DNA of 64,000 nucleotides, from contig NW_005200784.1 of the NCBI RefSeq assembly GCF_000372725.1, positions 313,716-377,715 on the forward strand, read 5' to 3'. The position numbers and the translations under genes are program-made. Below the pieces are notes generated by a model, which had not been told where the DNA came from, did not search any database, and saw nothing but the letters and a program-made list of their open reading frames with translations. Shown here one piece after another: positions 23,201 to 32,651 of the stretch. This DNA comes from Emiliania huxleyi CCMP1516 (Eukaryota > Haptophyta > Isochrysidales > Noelaerhabdaceae). Position 1 is the first letter of the stretch; the number at the start of each line of letters is the position of its first letter.

Positions 23201-23854
23201 TCGCTGTGGCCGTGCCTACACCTCGCGTGCCACAGCTGCGCCGAGCGCTGGGTCGATCAATTTCGCTTCGAGCAGCACCCGCGTGTGCCGTGCCCGCAGT
23301 GCCGCGAGCCGGCGGGCCGTTCTGAAGTGACTCAGATCGCGCCGCGCTCGTCGGACGGAGCGCAACCCTTGAGCAAACTTGAGGCAGCTGCAAAACTCAT
23401 CGGCGATTTGCTGCGGTCGGGCTCCGAGGAGCGAGTCGTGGTCTTTGGCCAGTGGGCCGGCATGCTTGCCTCCATGGCCAGCACGCTCCTCTCGGCTGGG
23501 ATCGCGCACTTGTCCCTCGACGCGACATCTTTGCAGGGACGCCTCGACGCTCTCCGGCGGTTTGGAAAGGAAAATGAGCCCCGCGTGCTGCTCCTCTCGA
23601 GCGAACGGCACGCTTCCGGGATCAACCTGCAGTGCGCCCGCTACGTGGTGCTGCTGCATCCCCACTGCCCGACCGACGTGCTCGACACCGGCGACCTGCA
23701 GCTGCGCTCACTCGCAGAGGCGGCCGCCTACGACGCGCAAGCCATCGGCCGCGTGCGCCGCTTCCCACAGACGCGCGAGGTGGTCGTCTACCGTCTGTAC
23801 GTGCAGGGAACCATCGAGGAGGAGTTGCTCGCTGCGCAGGGAGTCGTCAGCTAG
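20225..23854 (+). CDS. SNF2-like helicase with WW-like segment and RING finger
   Basis: A single-exon protein of about 1209 residues. Helicase N-lobe: YPHQLRTVRWM (near 402), P-loop SPPGAGKTRIAL (near 448-459), LVLCPPHLVEQWKVEM, and a motif-II box LIVDEPQE (near 525). Between the lobes lie a WW-like stretch LPPGWSAHVS...EVYYQRG (near 708-740) and a C3HC4 RING starting CAICYETFW (near 979-1025). The C-lobe has VVVFGQWAGML, RVLLLSSERHASGINLQ and QAIGRVRRFPQTREVVVYRL. A RING between the helicase lobes is the layout of Rad5/HLTF/SHPRH, ubiquitin ligase-translocases of DNA damage tolerance. Overall similarity looks distant, and motif II is DEPQ rather than DEAH, so activity is not assured. An Ala-rich low-complexity stretch lies near 340-400. 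The open frame extends upstream to 20117 but without an ATG. Confidence 0.85.
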   Translation: MPPWGGRSVSPVKRHGVHTLSTEQRLNLVLQQDAKHGASPTTPRTIRRFAVRATPSSGTRRPRFGDPTKSGSFDFGGAAAAGGLFDFVGASSGNEAAWGVAAAVSVREGRHVALALRPRPDFDACACDIGDGAGGGGGIWKPSLLDAPEGEALLLADVRLIYQALDGLDSPVEVVARRSTGGMPRGVGFTAVVLSPADAAGLAVRPHELGQCLIRIPPPVPPERLQSGGDTLAIDGDSWWDGLGHSFTAETAGAPPSRALIETGVVRCFVLPVDGEPNVRRVLLSTAHSRGADEAFASRYSGCGAATLLDKVVAAASEAPPVGEWQSTLDASLTLSSCLSDSPADVAVAAAQAALVAAQAAATRSRAAASESLAAARAAATAAASAAAAANAAVDVAAAEDLLYPHQLRTVRWMRAVESGHKEDVAEPLPAWPELETRVALPSGGVVGSPPGAGKTRIALTLAASDGQSARTLVLCPPHLVEQWKVEMASVPGAERCVEIWGHDSISRVCDEVEAACAGSWTRLIVDEPQELSSELVPALRAFGAQYYWALCGTGRQQLRRCGAVAYGGSEPRWATIPRRPEQTPLPPGPSFAAVSLWDRLAARFVARRCVADSPADCLPRPAKHEHLIALQLPLSDAMRVLAHTRAGELELAVRVANGTPVPPVKPQQPARSHEEQERERRRAVLTNEPAEGVPSPRTPLEAELSRSLPPGWSAHVSRNIRPGEVYYQRGDYWQWASDRGRPDPEQPAARLALEQTDAAVAVREEEERRKEVSAVSELEKQAAAAANRSASQDFDAVADGTYGKQLDVARHSVELLCQDAEAWHSSFLAQFGLRCACDSSSGRRWCCSGIVDAQRGTRLDVAPAEAWAAEAPGALRRTLTLTGEILPPPPELLAAAAAVTAAAKRVREADSKGEDRESAELALQAQVSEALAAHDHFQGVDTSARDQLKEELDRVAKFEKHLRWAERAKDVLFDTTATCAICYETFWHKSVSLWPCLHLACHSCAERWVDQFRFEQHPRVPCPQCREPAGRSEVTQIAPRSSDGAQPLSKLEAAAKLIGDLLRSGSEERVVVFGQWAGMLASMASTLLSAGIAHLSLDATSLQGRLDALRRFGKENEPRVLLLSSERHASGINLQCARYVVLLHPHCPTDVLDTGDLQLRSLAEAAAYDAQAIGRVRRFPQTREVVVYRLYVQGTIEEELLAAQGVVS

Positions 23855-24491
23855 GATGTAGGAAAACGGCGAGAGGGGCTCTTCCGGAAGACGCGTACGC
23901 TCGCTTACCGCTCGCGCCGATCTGGGGTTGGAAGGGGGTGGAAGGGGGGATGCAATGCATGTTGCATGATAGGGGCCCATCGCGCGCGCCCGCGTGAATT
24001 AAGATTTGTTTTTTGCTGTGGCCCGCGGGAAGCCTGCTGAACGTTGAACGAGCTTCTCTTTTTGTACGATCGCCTGGTGGGCGCGGTAGAGGTGACTTCA
24101 CACCCGTTTCACTCGACTCGGCCCCCGCCGTTCATGCTCATCCGTCGTCCGTCCGATGTCTGCATTCCTCCGCCTCGACGCGGCAACCGCCGGATCGACG
24201 CCTACTCGCCATGTGCTCGACGCGCGGCTGCTGGGCGATCCGCCCTGCCCTGTTGCTAACGTCGCTGTGCCACGCCACCTCTCCATCGCACGGCACGAGC
24301 GCCGCCTCGGCGACTGGGACCCGTCGTTGCACGCCCATCGGAGGCTTTGCGCGGTGAGCAGTGTCTATGTGTCCTGATATGCCCCTCCCACGTCATGCCC
24401 CGTTTCTGCGAACCTTTCTACTTGGGGTTCCCCGCTAGAGCCGGAAGATTCTGCGGCTCCTGCCGCTGGCACCCTAACCGTACCTCGTCAC
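23855..24491 (+). other. spacer; possible signal-peptide exon of the next gene at 24211-24353
   Basis: Mostly unassigned. An ATG at 24211 opens a leader-like sequence (MCSTRGCWAIRPALLLTSLC) that stops near a good GTGAGC donor at 24354, and a TAG-type acceptor lies near 24438. A leader would suit the Golgi/ER glycosyltransferase downstream. The reading phase does not match cleanly, so the link is not proven. Confidence 0.3.
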
Positions 24492-26282
24492 ATGGCCAGG
24501 TGCCGCTCTGGCAAGGGCTTGTACTGCTGCGCAGACCCGCGATGTAACCTGCGGCGCAGCTGCCCGACCAACCTCGGGCTGCTACACTGTGCGTGCCCGG
24601 CGGGGTTGGAGCCCGTCTCGTCCATAGGACCGGCCACCCGCGGCAGCAACGCCTCTAGCTTGAGTCTCGTGCCAGGACGGGCCCCAGTGCTGTGCCGGGC
24701 CGGTATCTTGCACCCATCCAGCCAGGTCTGCTGCAGCGCCGCATGCGGTAGCGTGTGCGGCGGGCATGGCTGCTCCAAGCGCCCCGGCGGCTCCGTCCAG
24801 TGCTGCATGCCCGCCATCTTGCATACAAGGCGTGTGTGTCACGCAGAGGAAGATGTGGGGTGTATCATGCCTCCCCCGTCTCCCCCGCCTCCCCCGCCTC
24901 CTCCGCCTCCCCCGCCGCCGTTTCCCCCACCCCCCTCGCCGCCACCTCCACCGCCTCCGCCGCCTGCACCGCCGGTGCTCCCGCGAGACCAAGGCCGAAC
25001 TCCTTTGAAAGACTCCGGTGTACGCTTGCAAGAGTGCAGCACTCGCTACGCCGCTTGGCTAGACCGTCTGTTCGCGCTGGCCCCCGACCCGCCTTCGTGC
25101 CGAACGCAGTGCGAGCATCTCGAGAAGGTGAGGAGCAGATACGAAAATGCGCCGCATTCGATCCTCCTCCGCCACGACAACTCCTCGGGTCGATCCTCCG
25201 CGTCCGCGACGAGCCTGCACAGGCGCCCTCTTCCGGGGGCGGCACATCGCGCAAAGGTGGTGGCGGCTATGTTCAACGAGGCGAGGAGACGCGGCGCATT
25301 GCCCCCTCATCTGGAGATGATTGTGAGTGTGGCAGACAAGCCGAGGCTCTCGCCACCGCGTGCGCCCCGATTTGGGCTGCCCATCTTTTCGTGGGTCACA
25401 GAGTACGGGCTGGGGTCGGGGAATCCTGCAGCGTGGACTGGCGCGCTCCCCTTTCCGACGTGGTTCAACTGGCCCGACCGCTCCACCTTGGCAAAGAGGG
25501 TCGTGGGGGCTCCCAGCACGCGGCGCCAGTTCGAAGGTCTACGGCCCGTCCTCTTCTTTCGAGGCAGGTGGAGCTGAATAGTCGAGCAAGCCTAGGGGCG
25601 AGAGACACACCATGCTCCGACCCGCTCGACCATGGTCTGCTGCGCTCGCAGGTTTGCAGAAGTGGCATGGAGGTCGTACGGCAAGACGGACAACTGGCGT
25701 AACTCCCCCCGCTTCAAGCTGGCAAACGCCACACGCACGCCGGACCGCGCGCTGGACGTGAAGATGACTGGTTTTGCCTTTCTCCCGCCCAACCGGAGCG
25801 CGTGGCAACTGAGGCAGGATCTCTTAAAGGCCTACGGGATCAAGATGGCGAGGCCCGAGCCGGCTACGGGCAAGGCGTCGCAGATGTACCTAAGCGTGGT
25901 GGGCAACGGCTGGGCGGGATCATCCACGAGGAACGCGCTGCTCTCCGGCGGGTGCATGCTCGCGATCCTCGACAACTCCACCGCGTGGGACGGCTGGAGC
26001 AACAAGCTGGGCGAGTCGTACTTCCCATTCCTTCGCCCGGGGGTGCATTACGTCCCCGCCACCTATGACAGCCTCGCGGCCACCGCCAAAGCGCTCCGGC
26101 GCGACCCAGCGACGGCTTTCCGCATCGCACAAGCAGGGCTGCGCATGGCCGTCTCGTTCCTCACACGTGAGTGTGCCATCGAGCTGATCCGGCTCCTCTC
26201 GTGGCGGTACTGGAGGTGGGCGAAGAGAGGCTGCACTCGAGCCTTTCAAATGGATTCGCGGCTGTGCGGAGGGAAGAGTTGA
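24492..26282 (+). CDS. GT90/CAP10-like glycosyltransferase with Cys-rich N-terminus
   Basis: Two exons, 24492-25567 and 25652-26282, joined by a clean 84-bp GT-AG intron, give about 568 residues. The N-terminal ~120 residues are Cys-rich (CCADPRCNLRRSC, VCCSAACGSVCGGHGC), followed by a proline-rich linker (24868-24990). The C-terminal half is a CAP10/GT90 domain: PIFSWVTEYG, RPVLFFRGR, WRSYGKTDNWRNSPR, and the nucleotide-sugar segment YLSVVGNGWAGSSTRNALLS followed by GESYFPFLRPGVHYVP. GT90 enzymes add xylose or glucose to proteins or glycans in the secretory pathway. The Cys-rich part may bind extracellular glycans. The start chosen is the first ATG of the open exon, and a leader exon may lie upstream. 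Confidence 0.82.
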
Positions 26283-26813
26283 GAACACGCCCACACGGCG
26301 CTCTGCGGCTGCGCATCACCAAAACGGCATAGTGGTTTAGGATAGAGACAGGATAGGTATCCTAGCGTTATCATATCGGACAAGAAATAAAGTAGATGGA
26401 GATCCTCAACGGCAAGAGGACTGTCGTAGCTCGTGTAAGGGGTCACAGGCTGACACGAGTCGACTGGATTCGTGTCGTCGTGGTTTCGTATCAAGAGTAC
26501 TGGTCACTCACACATTCCCTTATTTATTTAGCAGCTGGTGTCCATTCCACTGTTCTTCACCTTCCTAACTTACTCGTACCTGTTCGCTCATCGCTGTTGG
26601 GGTGTTGGCTGTTGCTGATTTATGCTGTCAATAAAATTCCACTCCGCAGAAACATTCCACTTCGAAGTCGCACCGGACGGTACCTTACAGGGCACGGAGG
26701 CACACGGTCGGGGCACACAGACGCACTCGCGGAACACGGCATTTTACATACGGCTAGCAAAAAATTGCGCTGCCGAAGGGCCGCGCCGCGAAAGTGCGGT
26801 GCTAAGTGCGGTG
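26283..26813. other. spacer between two genes
   Basis: No gene seen. AT-rich for this region, with CCTTATTTATTTAGCAG near 26518 and AATAAAATTCC near 26630. It serves as 3' flank for both the GT90 gene (+) and the WD40 gene (-). Confidence 0.5.
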
Positions 26814-29126
26814 CTACACCGCAGACAGGCCGATGCCTGCTCCGTACGCCTCGCTGATGTACCGCCACGTGGCGGGCTCAGGCTCTTGACCCTGCCGCTC
26901 GTACGAGTGGGCGGGCTGGCGCGGCAGTGGCATGAAGCGGTACTGCGCGAGGCCGTAATCGCCCGATGGCAGATCCCACCGCACGCCGAAATCAGACTCG
27001 CCGTGCTGTGCGTCGCGCGGCCACGCGTTCCACGCGTCCTCCTCGTCCTCGTCCTCGTCTGATGACCCTCCGTTCGCTCCAAACGCAAGCCCAAACAAGC
27101 CACCGCCCATCCGCTGCCGCCGCCGCCGCTCCACCTCGGGCCGGCGTGTCAGCGCGAGCAGCGCGCGCCCGGCGGGGTCCCACGCCAGGTGCTCCACCCT
27201 CGCGTTGCCGGTCGCCAGTTCGTGCACGCAGCGGCCCGTGTGGCGCAGGTCCCACAGCCGCACGGCGCAGTCGCTCGCGCCGGTGAAGAGCAGCGGCGTG
27301 CCGCCGACGGGGGCAAACGCCATGGCGCTGGTATCGCCGCCTGCCTTGTCGATGAGGGTGAAGCTCGGGCGGCGGGAGGCCACGTCCCACACGCGCACTG
27401 TCCCGTCCGAGCAGGCCGAGGCAAGCGTGCGGGGCAACGCCTCTCCACCGGCGGCGAGGCATCCGAGGCACGTCACATGGTCGCAGTCATTGGGCGCGTG
27501 ACCAAAGAGGCTGCCCGCCGACCGGCCGGCTGCGACGTCGAACAGCGAGACGACCTCCCCTCCGAGGACCCCGTTGCCGTCCGTGCCCCTGCCGTCGAAG
27601 CCAATGGCGAGCCAAGCCGGGTTCGAGAGCCAGCAGAGGTGCTCCACCCGCATGCGCGTTGGCCCCGACGCGTGAGAGCGCCAGCGCGAGCTGCTGGAAG
27701 AGACGCTGCTCTTCTGGCGTTCGAGGGGCGCCCCAATGTCCCACGTGCCATGCGGCCGCTCGCCCTCGGTCACCTCCATCTCCTCGATGCCCTCCTCGTG
27801 GTGGCAAATGCCCTCGGTGTCGGCCACCGAAAGCAAAGCGACGGGGTGCTCGCGCCCAGTGTCCATCGCGTCCGAGCGCAGCGCGTGAGCCCTCGCCGCG
27901 CTGTCGTACTCGTACGAGCGGTGCCCCCCTGTGCTCGGATCAAGCGCGTCAATGTTCCACCAGGCGAGTTCCCCGCCTCCCGCGGTGGCCACCAGCAGCC
28001 GCCGCCTGCCCACGTCGATTCGCGCCAGGTCGACCGCAACGTGAGGCGTGCCGAACTCGTCGTCGGGCACGTTGCGCAGCGTCGCCACACAGCGGCCACC
28101 CGTCGCCCCCGCCTGCATACACTTGATGCGCCCGCCGCAGCCCTCGCTCAGCCACACGAGCGCGCCGCTGTCGCCGTCTGCCGCCGCTGTCGGCTCGACC
28201 GCGCAGGCGCGGGCACCTGCCGAGAAGCCCACGCGGCGGAAGGCGCCGCCGCCCTGGAGCCCGAAGGCGCGGCGCTCGACGGCCTGCTCCTCGAGCGCCT
28301 GCCTCGCCGCCGAGCCCGCGAGAGGGCCATCCTGACCGCCACCGAGGAGCTGCGACAACTCGTCGGCAGAGGCGTGCTGCACAATCGTTGAGGCGGCGTG
28401 CTGCGCGAGGCTCGAGGGCGGCGGAGGCCGCACAGAGGTGAGCACCGATGCCCACGCGAGGCTCCCCTTGTAGCCGGTGCAGCCGGCGAGCGCAAGCGCG
28501 CTGCCGCTGAGGCTCATTGCATTGAGTCGGAACTGATGCCGGTAGCCCCACAGCGGCTCTTCCGACGCTGGGTCGCTCCGCACCTCGCACCTCGCCTCGA
28601 CGATCCACTGCGCCACCCCCTCAAGCGGCGTCGCGTCCGCCGCGGGCATTGACGTGTCGAAACGGCTCAGCGCTGTGGAGTGCTCGCTTGCGCGCTCGGC
28701 TGCCGCTCGCGGCGCCTCCTCCGCGCGCCTTGCCTCCATGGCCTCGGCAGCTGCGGCGAGGCGAGCATCTAGTGTCTCCTGCGTGACCTCCTCGCCGCAG
28801 CCTGTCATCATGCGGTACATGCTGAGGCCTTCGGGGCCCATGAACAACTCGAGGCCTTGGCCAATCTCGCGCTTCTCGCCATACCCGAGGCTGCTGCGCA
28901 CGAGTCGAGAACCGTCGAGCAACCGCCCTTCCTCGGTCGGCGACAACAGGAGCTTCTGGAGGTCGACTTGTCGTTGCTCGGCAGCGGCGACGAGCGCGTC
29001 CCAGGCCTCCCAAGTCGGACTCGCGAAGCAGTCCAGCGCAAGAGCGGCCACCTCCTCGACCCTGGCCTCGGCCTCGGCTTCCGAATCGTGATCGTTGTCG
29101 TCGTCGAAAGAGCGGCGCGTCTCCAT
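26814..29126 (-). CDS. WD40-repeat protein with acidic N-terminus
   Basis: A single minus-strand exon; the ATG at 29126 (METRRSFDDDND) gives 770 residues. The open frame runs further upstream to 29618, but that part overlaps a short-repeat and promoter-like region and has no homology-like character. The C-terminal half has clear WD repeats: LASACSDGTVRVWDVASRRP, LFTGASDCAVRLWDLRHTG and ARVEHLAWDPAGRALLALTR. The middle has weaker propeller-like blades. A basic-then-acidic loop (RRRRQRMGGG, then SSDEDEDEEDAW) precedes the C-terminus. It may be a scaffold or a distant DCAF-type receptor; the DFGVRWDLPSGDYG tail is not one I can place. Confidence 0.8.
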   Translation of the reverse strand: METRRSFDDDNDHDSEAEAEARVEEVAALALDCFASPTWEAWDALVAAAEQRQVDLQKLLLSPTEEGRLLDGSRLVRSSLGYGEKREIGQGLELFMGPEGLSMYRMMTGCGEEVTQETLDARLAAAAEAMEARRAEEAPRAAAERASEHSTALSRFDTSMPAADATPLEGVAQWIVEARCEVRSDPASEEPLWGYRHQFRLNAMSLSGSALALAGCTGYKGSLAWASVLTSVRPPPPSSLAQHAASTIVQHASADELSQLLGGGQDGPLAGSAARQALEEQAVERRAFGLQGGGAFRRVGFSAGARACAVEPTAAADGDSGALVWLSEGCGGRIKCMQAGATGGRCVATLRNVPDDEFGTPHVAVDLARIDVGRRRLLVATAGGGELAWWNIDALDPSTGGHRSYEYDSAARAHALRSDAMDTGREHPVALLSVADTEGICHHEEGIEEMEVTEGERPHGTWDIGAPLERQKSSVSSSSSRWRSHASGPTRMRVEHLCWLSNPAWLAIGFDGRGTDGNGVLGGEVVSLFDVAAGRSAGSLFGHAPNDCDHVTCLGCLAAGGEALPRTLASACSDGTVRVWDVASRRPSFTLIDKAGGDTSAMAFAPVGGTPLLFTGASDCAVRLWDLRHTGRCVHELATGNARVEHLAWDPAGRALLALTRRPEVERRRRQRMGGGLFGLAFGANGGSSDEDEDEEDAWNAWPRDAQHGESDFGVRWDLPSGDYGLAQYRFMPLPRQPAHSYERQGQEPEPATWRYISEAYGAGIGLSAV

Positions 29127-29544
29127 GGCCCAGCGGGGCCAGTCCCAGAGGCAATGGATTTCTTTATCGCGATGTCTACCCCGCCGCGGAGCCGCTCGCG
29201 CCTCGCCGCCTCGCCGCCGCCACCTTCCAGCCTCGAGCTCGTAGGTCCTGATTGATTGATTGATTGATGGGAAGGCGAAACACAGTCCGACCAACGACTG
29301 GGACACCAACGCGGTATGGGTGGACGCAGGACGGGCGATGACGGTCACACAGGAGCGACACACAGGTCCTACGAGGTCGCACCTACGAGCTCGAGGGCTC
29401 GTACCGAGCCCCGTTACCCTGCTCGTAGTTTTGCTGTGCAGCCAAGTCGCACGCGCGGACTTGCTCTGCAGCACGTTCGCCGCCTTCCAGTGGATCTCGC
29501 TAGAAAGAAAACTACGTAGCGAAAAAAAAAGTCGACCCCACGCC
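29127..29544. promoter_or_regulatory. divergent promoter region with GATT tetranucleotide repeat and a dispersed repeat
   Basis: This interval separates two divergently transcribed genes. It contains TGATTGATTGATTGATTGATGG at about 29249-29270 and, at 29302-29366, a block (GGACACCAACGCGGTATGGG onward, to GAGCGACACACAG) that recurs at 30446-30510. No TATA box is obvious. A shared promoter is inferred from the gene arrangement only. Confidence 0.4.
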
Positions 29545-30228
29545 ATGTATATGCGCGACAGCGCCGCCCGCCTCCTCCTGCTCCTCTCCGAGTACCACCC
29601 GCTCGTGATTGAGGGCATGGGCTCCTACGACGCGCGTGCTCCCGGCACGGTCGCAGCCACTGTGAGCCGGCTGCTCAGGCAGCGGTGGGAGGCCTCGCCG
29701 CCCGGCAAGCCCGTCATCCTCGTGACTCAGGGCGACCCGCTCGCTGCTCGCGGCATCTCGGCAATCACAAGGGCCGTCGCCTCGGAGCTGTCGCTGCCGC
29801 GCGCGCTCGTCTGCCTCGACGACTCCATCGACCCGAGCCATTCGAGAGACGCCGACCGCGACGGCGTAATTCTCGAGCTCCGCTACTCGATGCTCGCGGG
29901 CGTGCTCGAGCCGCCGGGCGCAGCGCCGGCGAGCCTTGCAGCGCTGACGCGTGCGGTCGACTCTTCCCTCGCGGCGAAGAATGCGGCGCGCGAGGCGGAG
30001 GGCAAGCCGCGGCTAAAGGAGTACTACCGGGACTATGCCTTGCTGCAGGAGGTGACCAAGGCGGCGCTGAGGGCCGCCTGCGGCGGTGTCACCGTGGCTC
30101 ACACGGCCGAGGAGATCAGCCCCTTCTCCGTGACCTCGTTCTACGAGGCGGGCCTCGCGGTGGGTGCCGTAAACGAGTCGGACATGGTGCGTTTTACGAG
30201 CGAGCGAGAGTGCGCTCGCGAGAGATAA
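29545..30228 (+). CDS. unrecognised protein, 227 residues
   Basis: A single exon opening at ATG 29545 (MYMRDSAARLLLLLSEYHP). The frame is open further upstream, but that part overlaps dispersed repeats. Strongly protein-like features are KPVILVTQGDPLAARGISAI, RALVCLDDSIDPSHSRDADR and YRDYALLQEVTKAALRAACG. The alternation of hydrophobic strands and charged loops suggests an alpha/beta fold with a conserved TQGDP loop. I recognise no family and assign no function. It is divergent from the WD40 gene, about 420 bp away. Confidence 0.6.
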   Translation: MYMRDSAARLLLLLSEYHPLVIEGMGSYDARAPGTVAATVSRLLRQRWEASPPGKPVILVTQGDPLAARGISAITRAVASELSLPRALVCLDDSIDPSHSRDADRDGVILELRYSMLAGVLEPPGAAPASLAALTRAVDSSLAAKNAAREAEGKPRLKEYYRDYALLQEVTKAALRAACGGVTVAHTAEEISPFSVTSFYEAGLAVGAVNESDMVRFTSERECARER

Positions 30229-30445
30229 GTGCTTGGTTCGCAGCAGCGAGTTTGCTATAGAAGTACTAATAAGTCCGTTCTCCCATGAAACATGCCATGA
30301 TACCGCCACGTCCATCGCCTGGTCTGCGAATCGGCTCATCAGCCACAGGAGGACAGCGTGTGTCCGAGTGCTGCATATAGACCCATCTAGAGACAGACCG
30401 AGGTAGGTAGGTAGGTAGAAAGGTGAAGAACAGCCAGGCTCGGAC

Positions 30446-30510
30446 TGGACACCAACGCGGTATGGGTGGACGCTGGACAGATGATGACGGCACGCACGAG
30501 CGACACACAG
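30446..30510 (+). repeat. second copy of a ~65-bp dispersed repeat
   Basis: It shares GGACACCAACGCGGTATGGG, TGGACGC, GATGACGG and GAGCGACACACAG with 29302-29366, in the same order and orientation. Each copy sits just downstream of a tetranucleotide run (GATT in the first, GTAG near 30400-30418 in the second). Confidence 0.75.
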
Positions 30511-30542
30511 ACACAAACAAGCTCACAAGACCGAGGGCCATA

Positions 30543-31062
30543 TCAGTCTTGATAACAAGTACGGTCGATCCGTCAAAGCGATACACTCGTCACGATTTGG
30601 ACGGCTTGCACAGAGCTCTGTGCCGGCACGCATCAGGAAGACCGCCGTACGGCAAGAAGAGCTCGATGGGGAGCGAGAACCGTCAGAGGTGCTCACGGAG
30701 GTTTCGGAAGTCCGCCATGATGCGGTCAGTTCCCACCAGGTTTGACTGCGTAGGTCGCGGAACTCGTTGAGTACTCGCAGCCTTTCTGCGCCTCCGTCTG
30801 GGCATATCGGCTGCTCGGCAAGAGCAGTCTTTCCGGAAGATATCGACGATTTTCGAGAGCCACCCGCTTGGGAGCGATTGAGCGCGTCACGGAGGACTTC
30901 AGGTTACCCTTGAAGCTCCTCTGACGGTTCTCGCTCCCCATCGAGCTCTTCTTGCCGTCGGCTCTTCCTGTTGCCGGCACAGAGCTCCGTGCCAGCCGTC
31001 CAACGTGATAGGAACGAGTGTATCGCTTCGACGGATCGACCGTGCTTATTATCAAGACCGAT
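30543..31062. mobile_element. ~520-bp fold-back element
   Basis: The arms are long imperfect inverted repeats. The left arm begins ATCAGTCTTGATAACAAG (30543) and continues through ACGGTCGATCCGTC and GCGATACACTCGT. The right arm reads ACGAGTGTATCGC, then GACGGATCGACCGT, then TTATTATCAAGACCGAT (to 31062). A second matching block, AAGAAGAGCTCGATGGGGAG and AGAACCGTCAGAGG, lies inside both arms (near 30653 and 30920). No target duplication found. The matching open frames in the two arms are products of the inversion. Confidence 0.75.
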
Positions 31063-31899
31063 GTGACGTACACAGTGACACATCAGACGACACATGCTCT
31101 CCCACCCGCCGGGTCGCAAAACGCTCTCGACGAGAGCCACAAGAAGCCGTCCACACAGCAAGCCGCTCGTCGGACAGGCGTGCTCGCTTGATGTCGGCGA
31201 GCGCATTGCGCACGCTTTGAACGGTGGCGAAGCCAAAAACACCGATGGTGGCCGTCCGCTGGCGTATGCGGCGGCGATCGGTCCCTAACCTGTCGCGGTC
31301 CCTAACCCAAAAGTGGTCCTTCGCGCTTTGGTCCCTAACCAAAAAAGCACGATGGTCTGAAGTTGGGCCCTCAGACCGCAGACTGGCAGACATTTTGAAC
31401 GAGTGGGCGGGCAGGCTGTCTGTTTACAGGCGCCGTCCGCCCGCGCGCGCGCCGACCCAACTCCGAGCACGCTCGCTCGCCGCTGGGCGGCGCGCGTCCA
31501 CACTGCGTCGGCAACACGACGCAGGAGCTCGCTCACTGCTGCTGCGGCGGCGGCAGCGACGGCGACTGCGAGCTGACGGCTGACGGCTGTACGGCTGTAC
31601 GGCTGACGGCTGGCGGCTGGCGGCTGCGGCGAACGGCGACGGCTCGGTTCGCGTTCGCCCCGCGACGGTGCGACTGAGCCTGCCGCGCTCGATCTGGGAG
31701 CCACTCGGCGCCAGTTCGAGCGGCGGTCGGCTCGGCCACTGCGGGTGCGACGCATGATAGAGCTGCTGGGCGCCGCATCGTGTACTACCGACCCACGCCA
31801 AGGCGCGGGGCGGTGGTGCTCGCCGGCGCTCGCGGTGCTTCGGTGCTCGAGCGCGCTCAACATTGTGGTCGTTCAGGGCGGCTCGCACAGCGCCCGCAG

Positions 31900-31995
<96 letters not shown>

Positions 31996-32651
31996 CCCCT
32001 TCCCCTTCCCCTTCAAGGGCGAGGACACGCGCAGGGGCCGCACCTCTAGCGAAGCCCACAGAGTGGGAGACTCCTATCACCGCCCTGCCACCCACGTGAG
32101 CCTTTTGGCCGCCTCTGTCAGTGTGCCCGTGGTAGTGAGAGACTGCTGGTGAGAAGCCGGAGGAAGGTCGCTAGTCGAGAGAGATCGCCAGTGGAATAGG
32201 GAGTCCACCGTGCTGCGAGCCTGTCGCTGTCCCTTGTCAGGAGCAGGTGAGAACTAGGAGAGCGCAACCAGTAGGAGGCCCGCGCCTGCCCCCGTGCCGC
32301 CGGGTGCAACCTGTCCTATACGAGAGAGGAATCCCTGGGACCCTGTCGTGTGGGTGAACCCTGCCCAGCCCCCCTCCGTGTCGCGATGCGCTCCCCGCTC
32401 CCGTTCCCCTGTGTCCCTGATCGTCCTTACAAGATCCTGCTCGTGCAGGTGGGGACCCTGTCCTTCTCCCACCCCTCGTTTGGCGTGCCCGTTTTATTTA
32501 TTTATTTATAGACCGCTCTCGGTATAGTCTCGTCTCATACTAGCACCCCGCACCACGCCAGCCGATCTTCTTATCCACTGAGGTTGTTGCGGGGCACCCG
32601 GCGCCCATATTCCGCAAACTGCGTCGAACGATCGGATGGCGATTTCTCGCA
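31063..32651. other. spacer with CA microsatellite
   Basis: A pure CA tract runs from about 31901 to 31994. Three GGTCCCTAACC units (near 31279, 31297 and 31331) resemble single telomeric repeats but are too few to be a telomere. TTTATTTATTTATTTATAGA lies near 32497. Short CGGCTGTACGGCTG repeats lie near 31585-31615. No supported gene. The last ~100 bases precede the NYN gene. Confidence 0.6.

Noticed and set aside
29127..29618. N-terminal extension of the WD40 protein
   Set aside because: The frame is open, but it crosses the GATT repeat and a dispersed repeat; the ATG at 29126 gives a compact, acidic start.
31270..31345. Telomeric repeat (GGTCCCTAACC units)
   Set aside because: Only three separated units in the interior of a scaffold; not a telomere or a convincing interstitial array.
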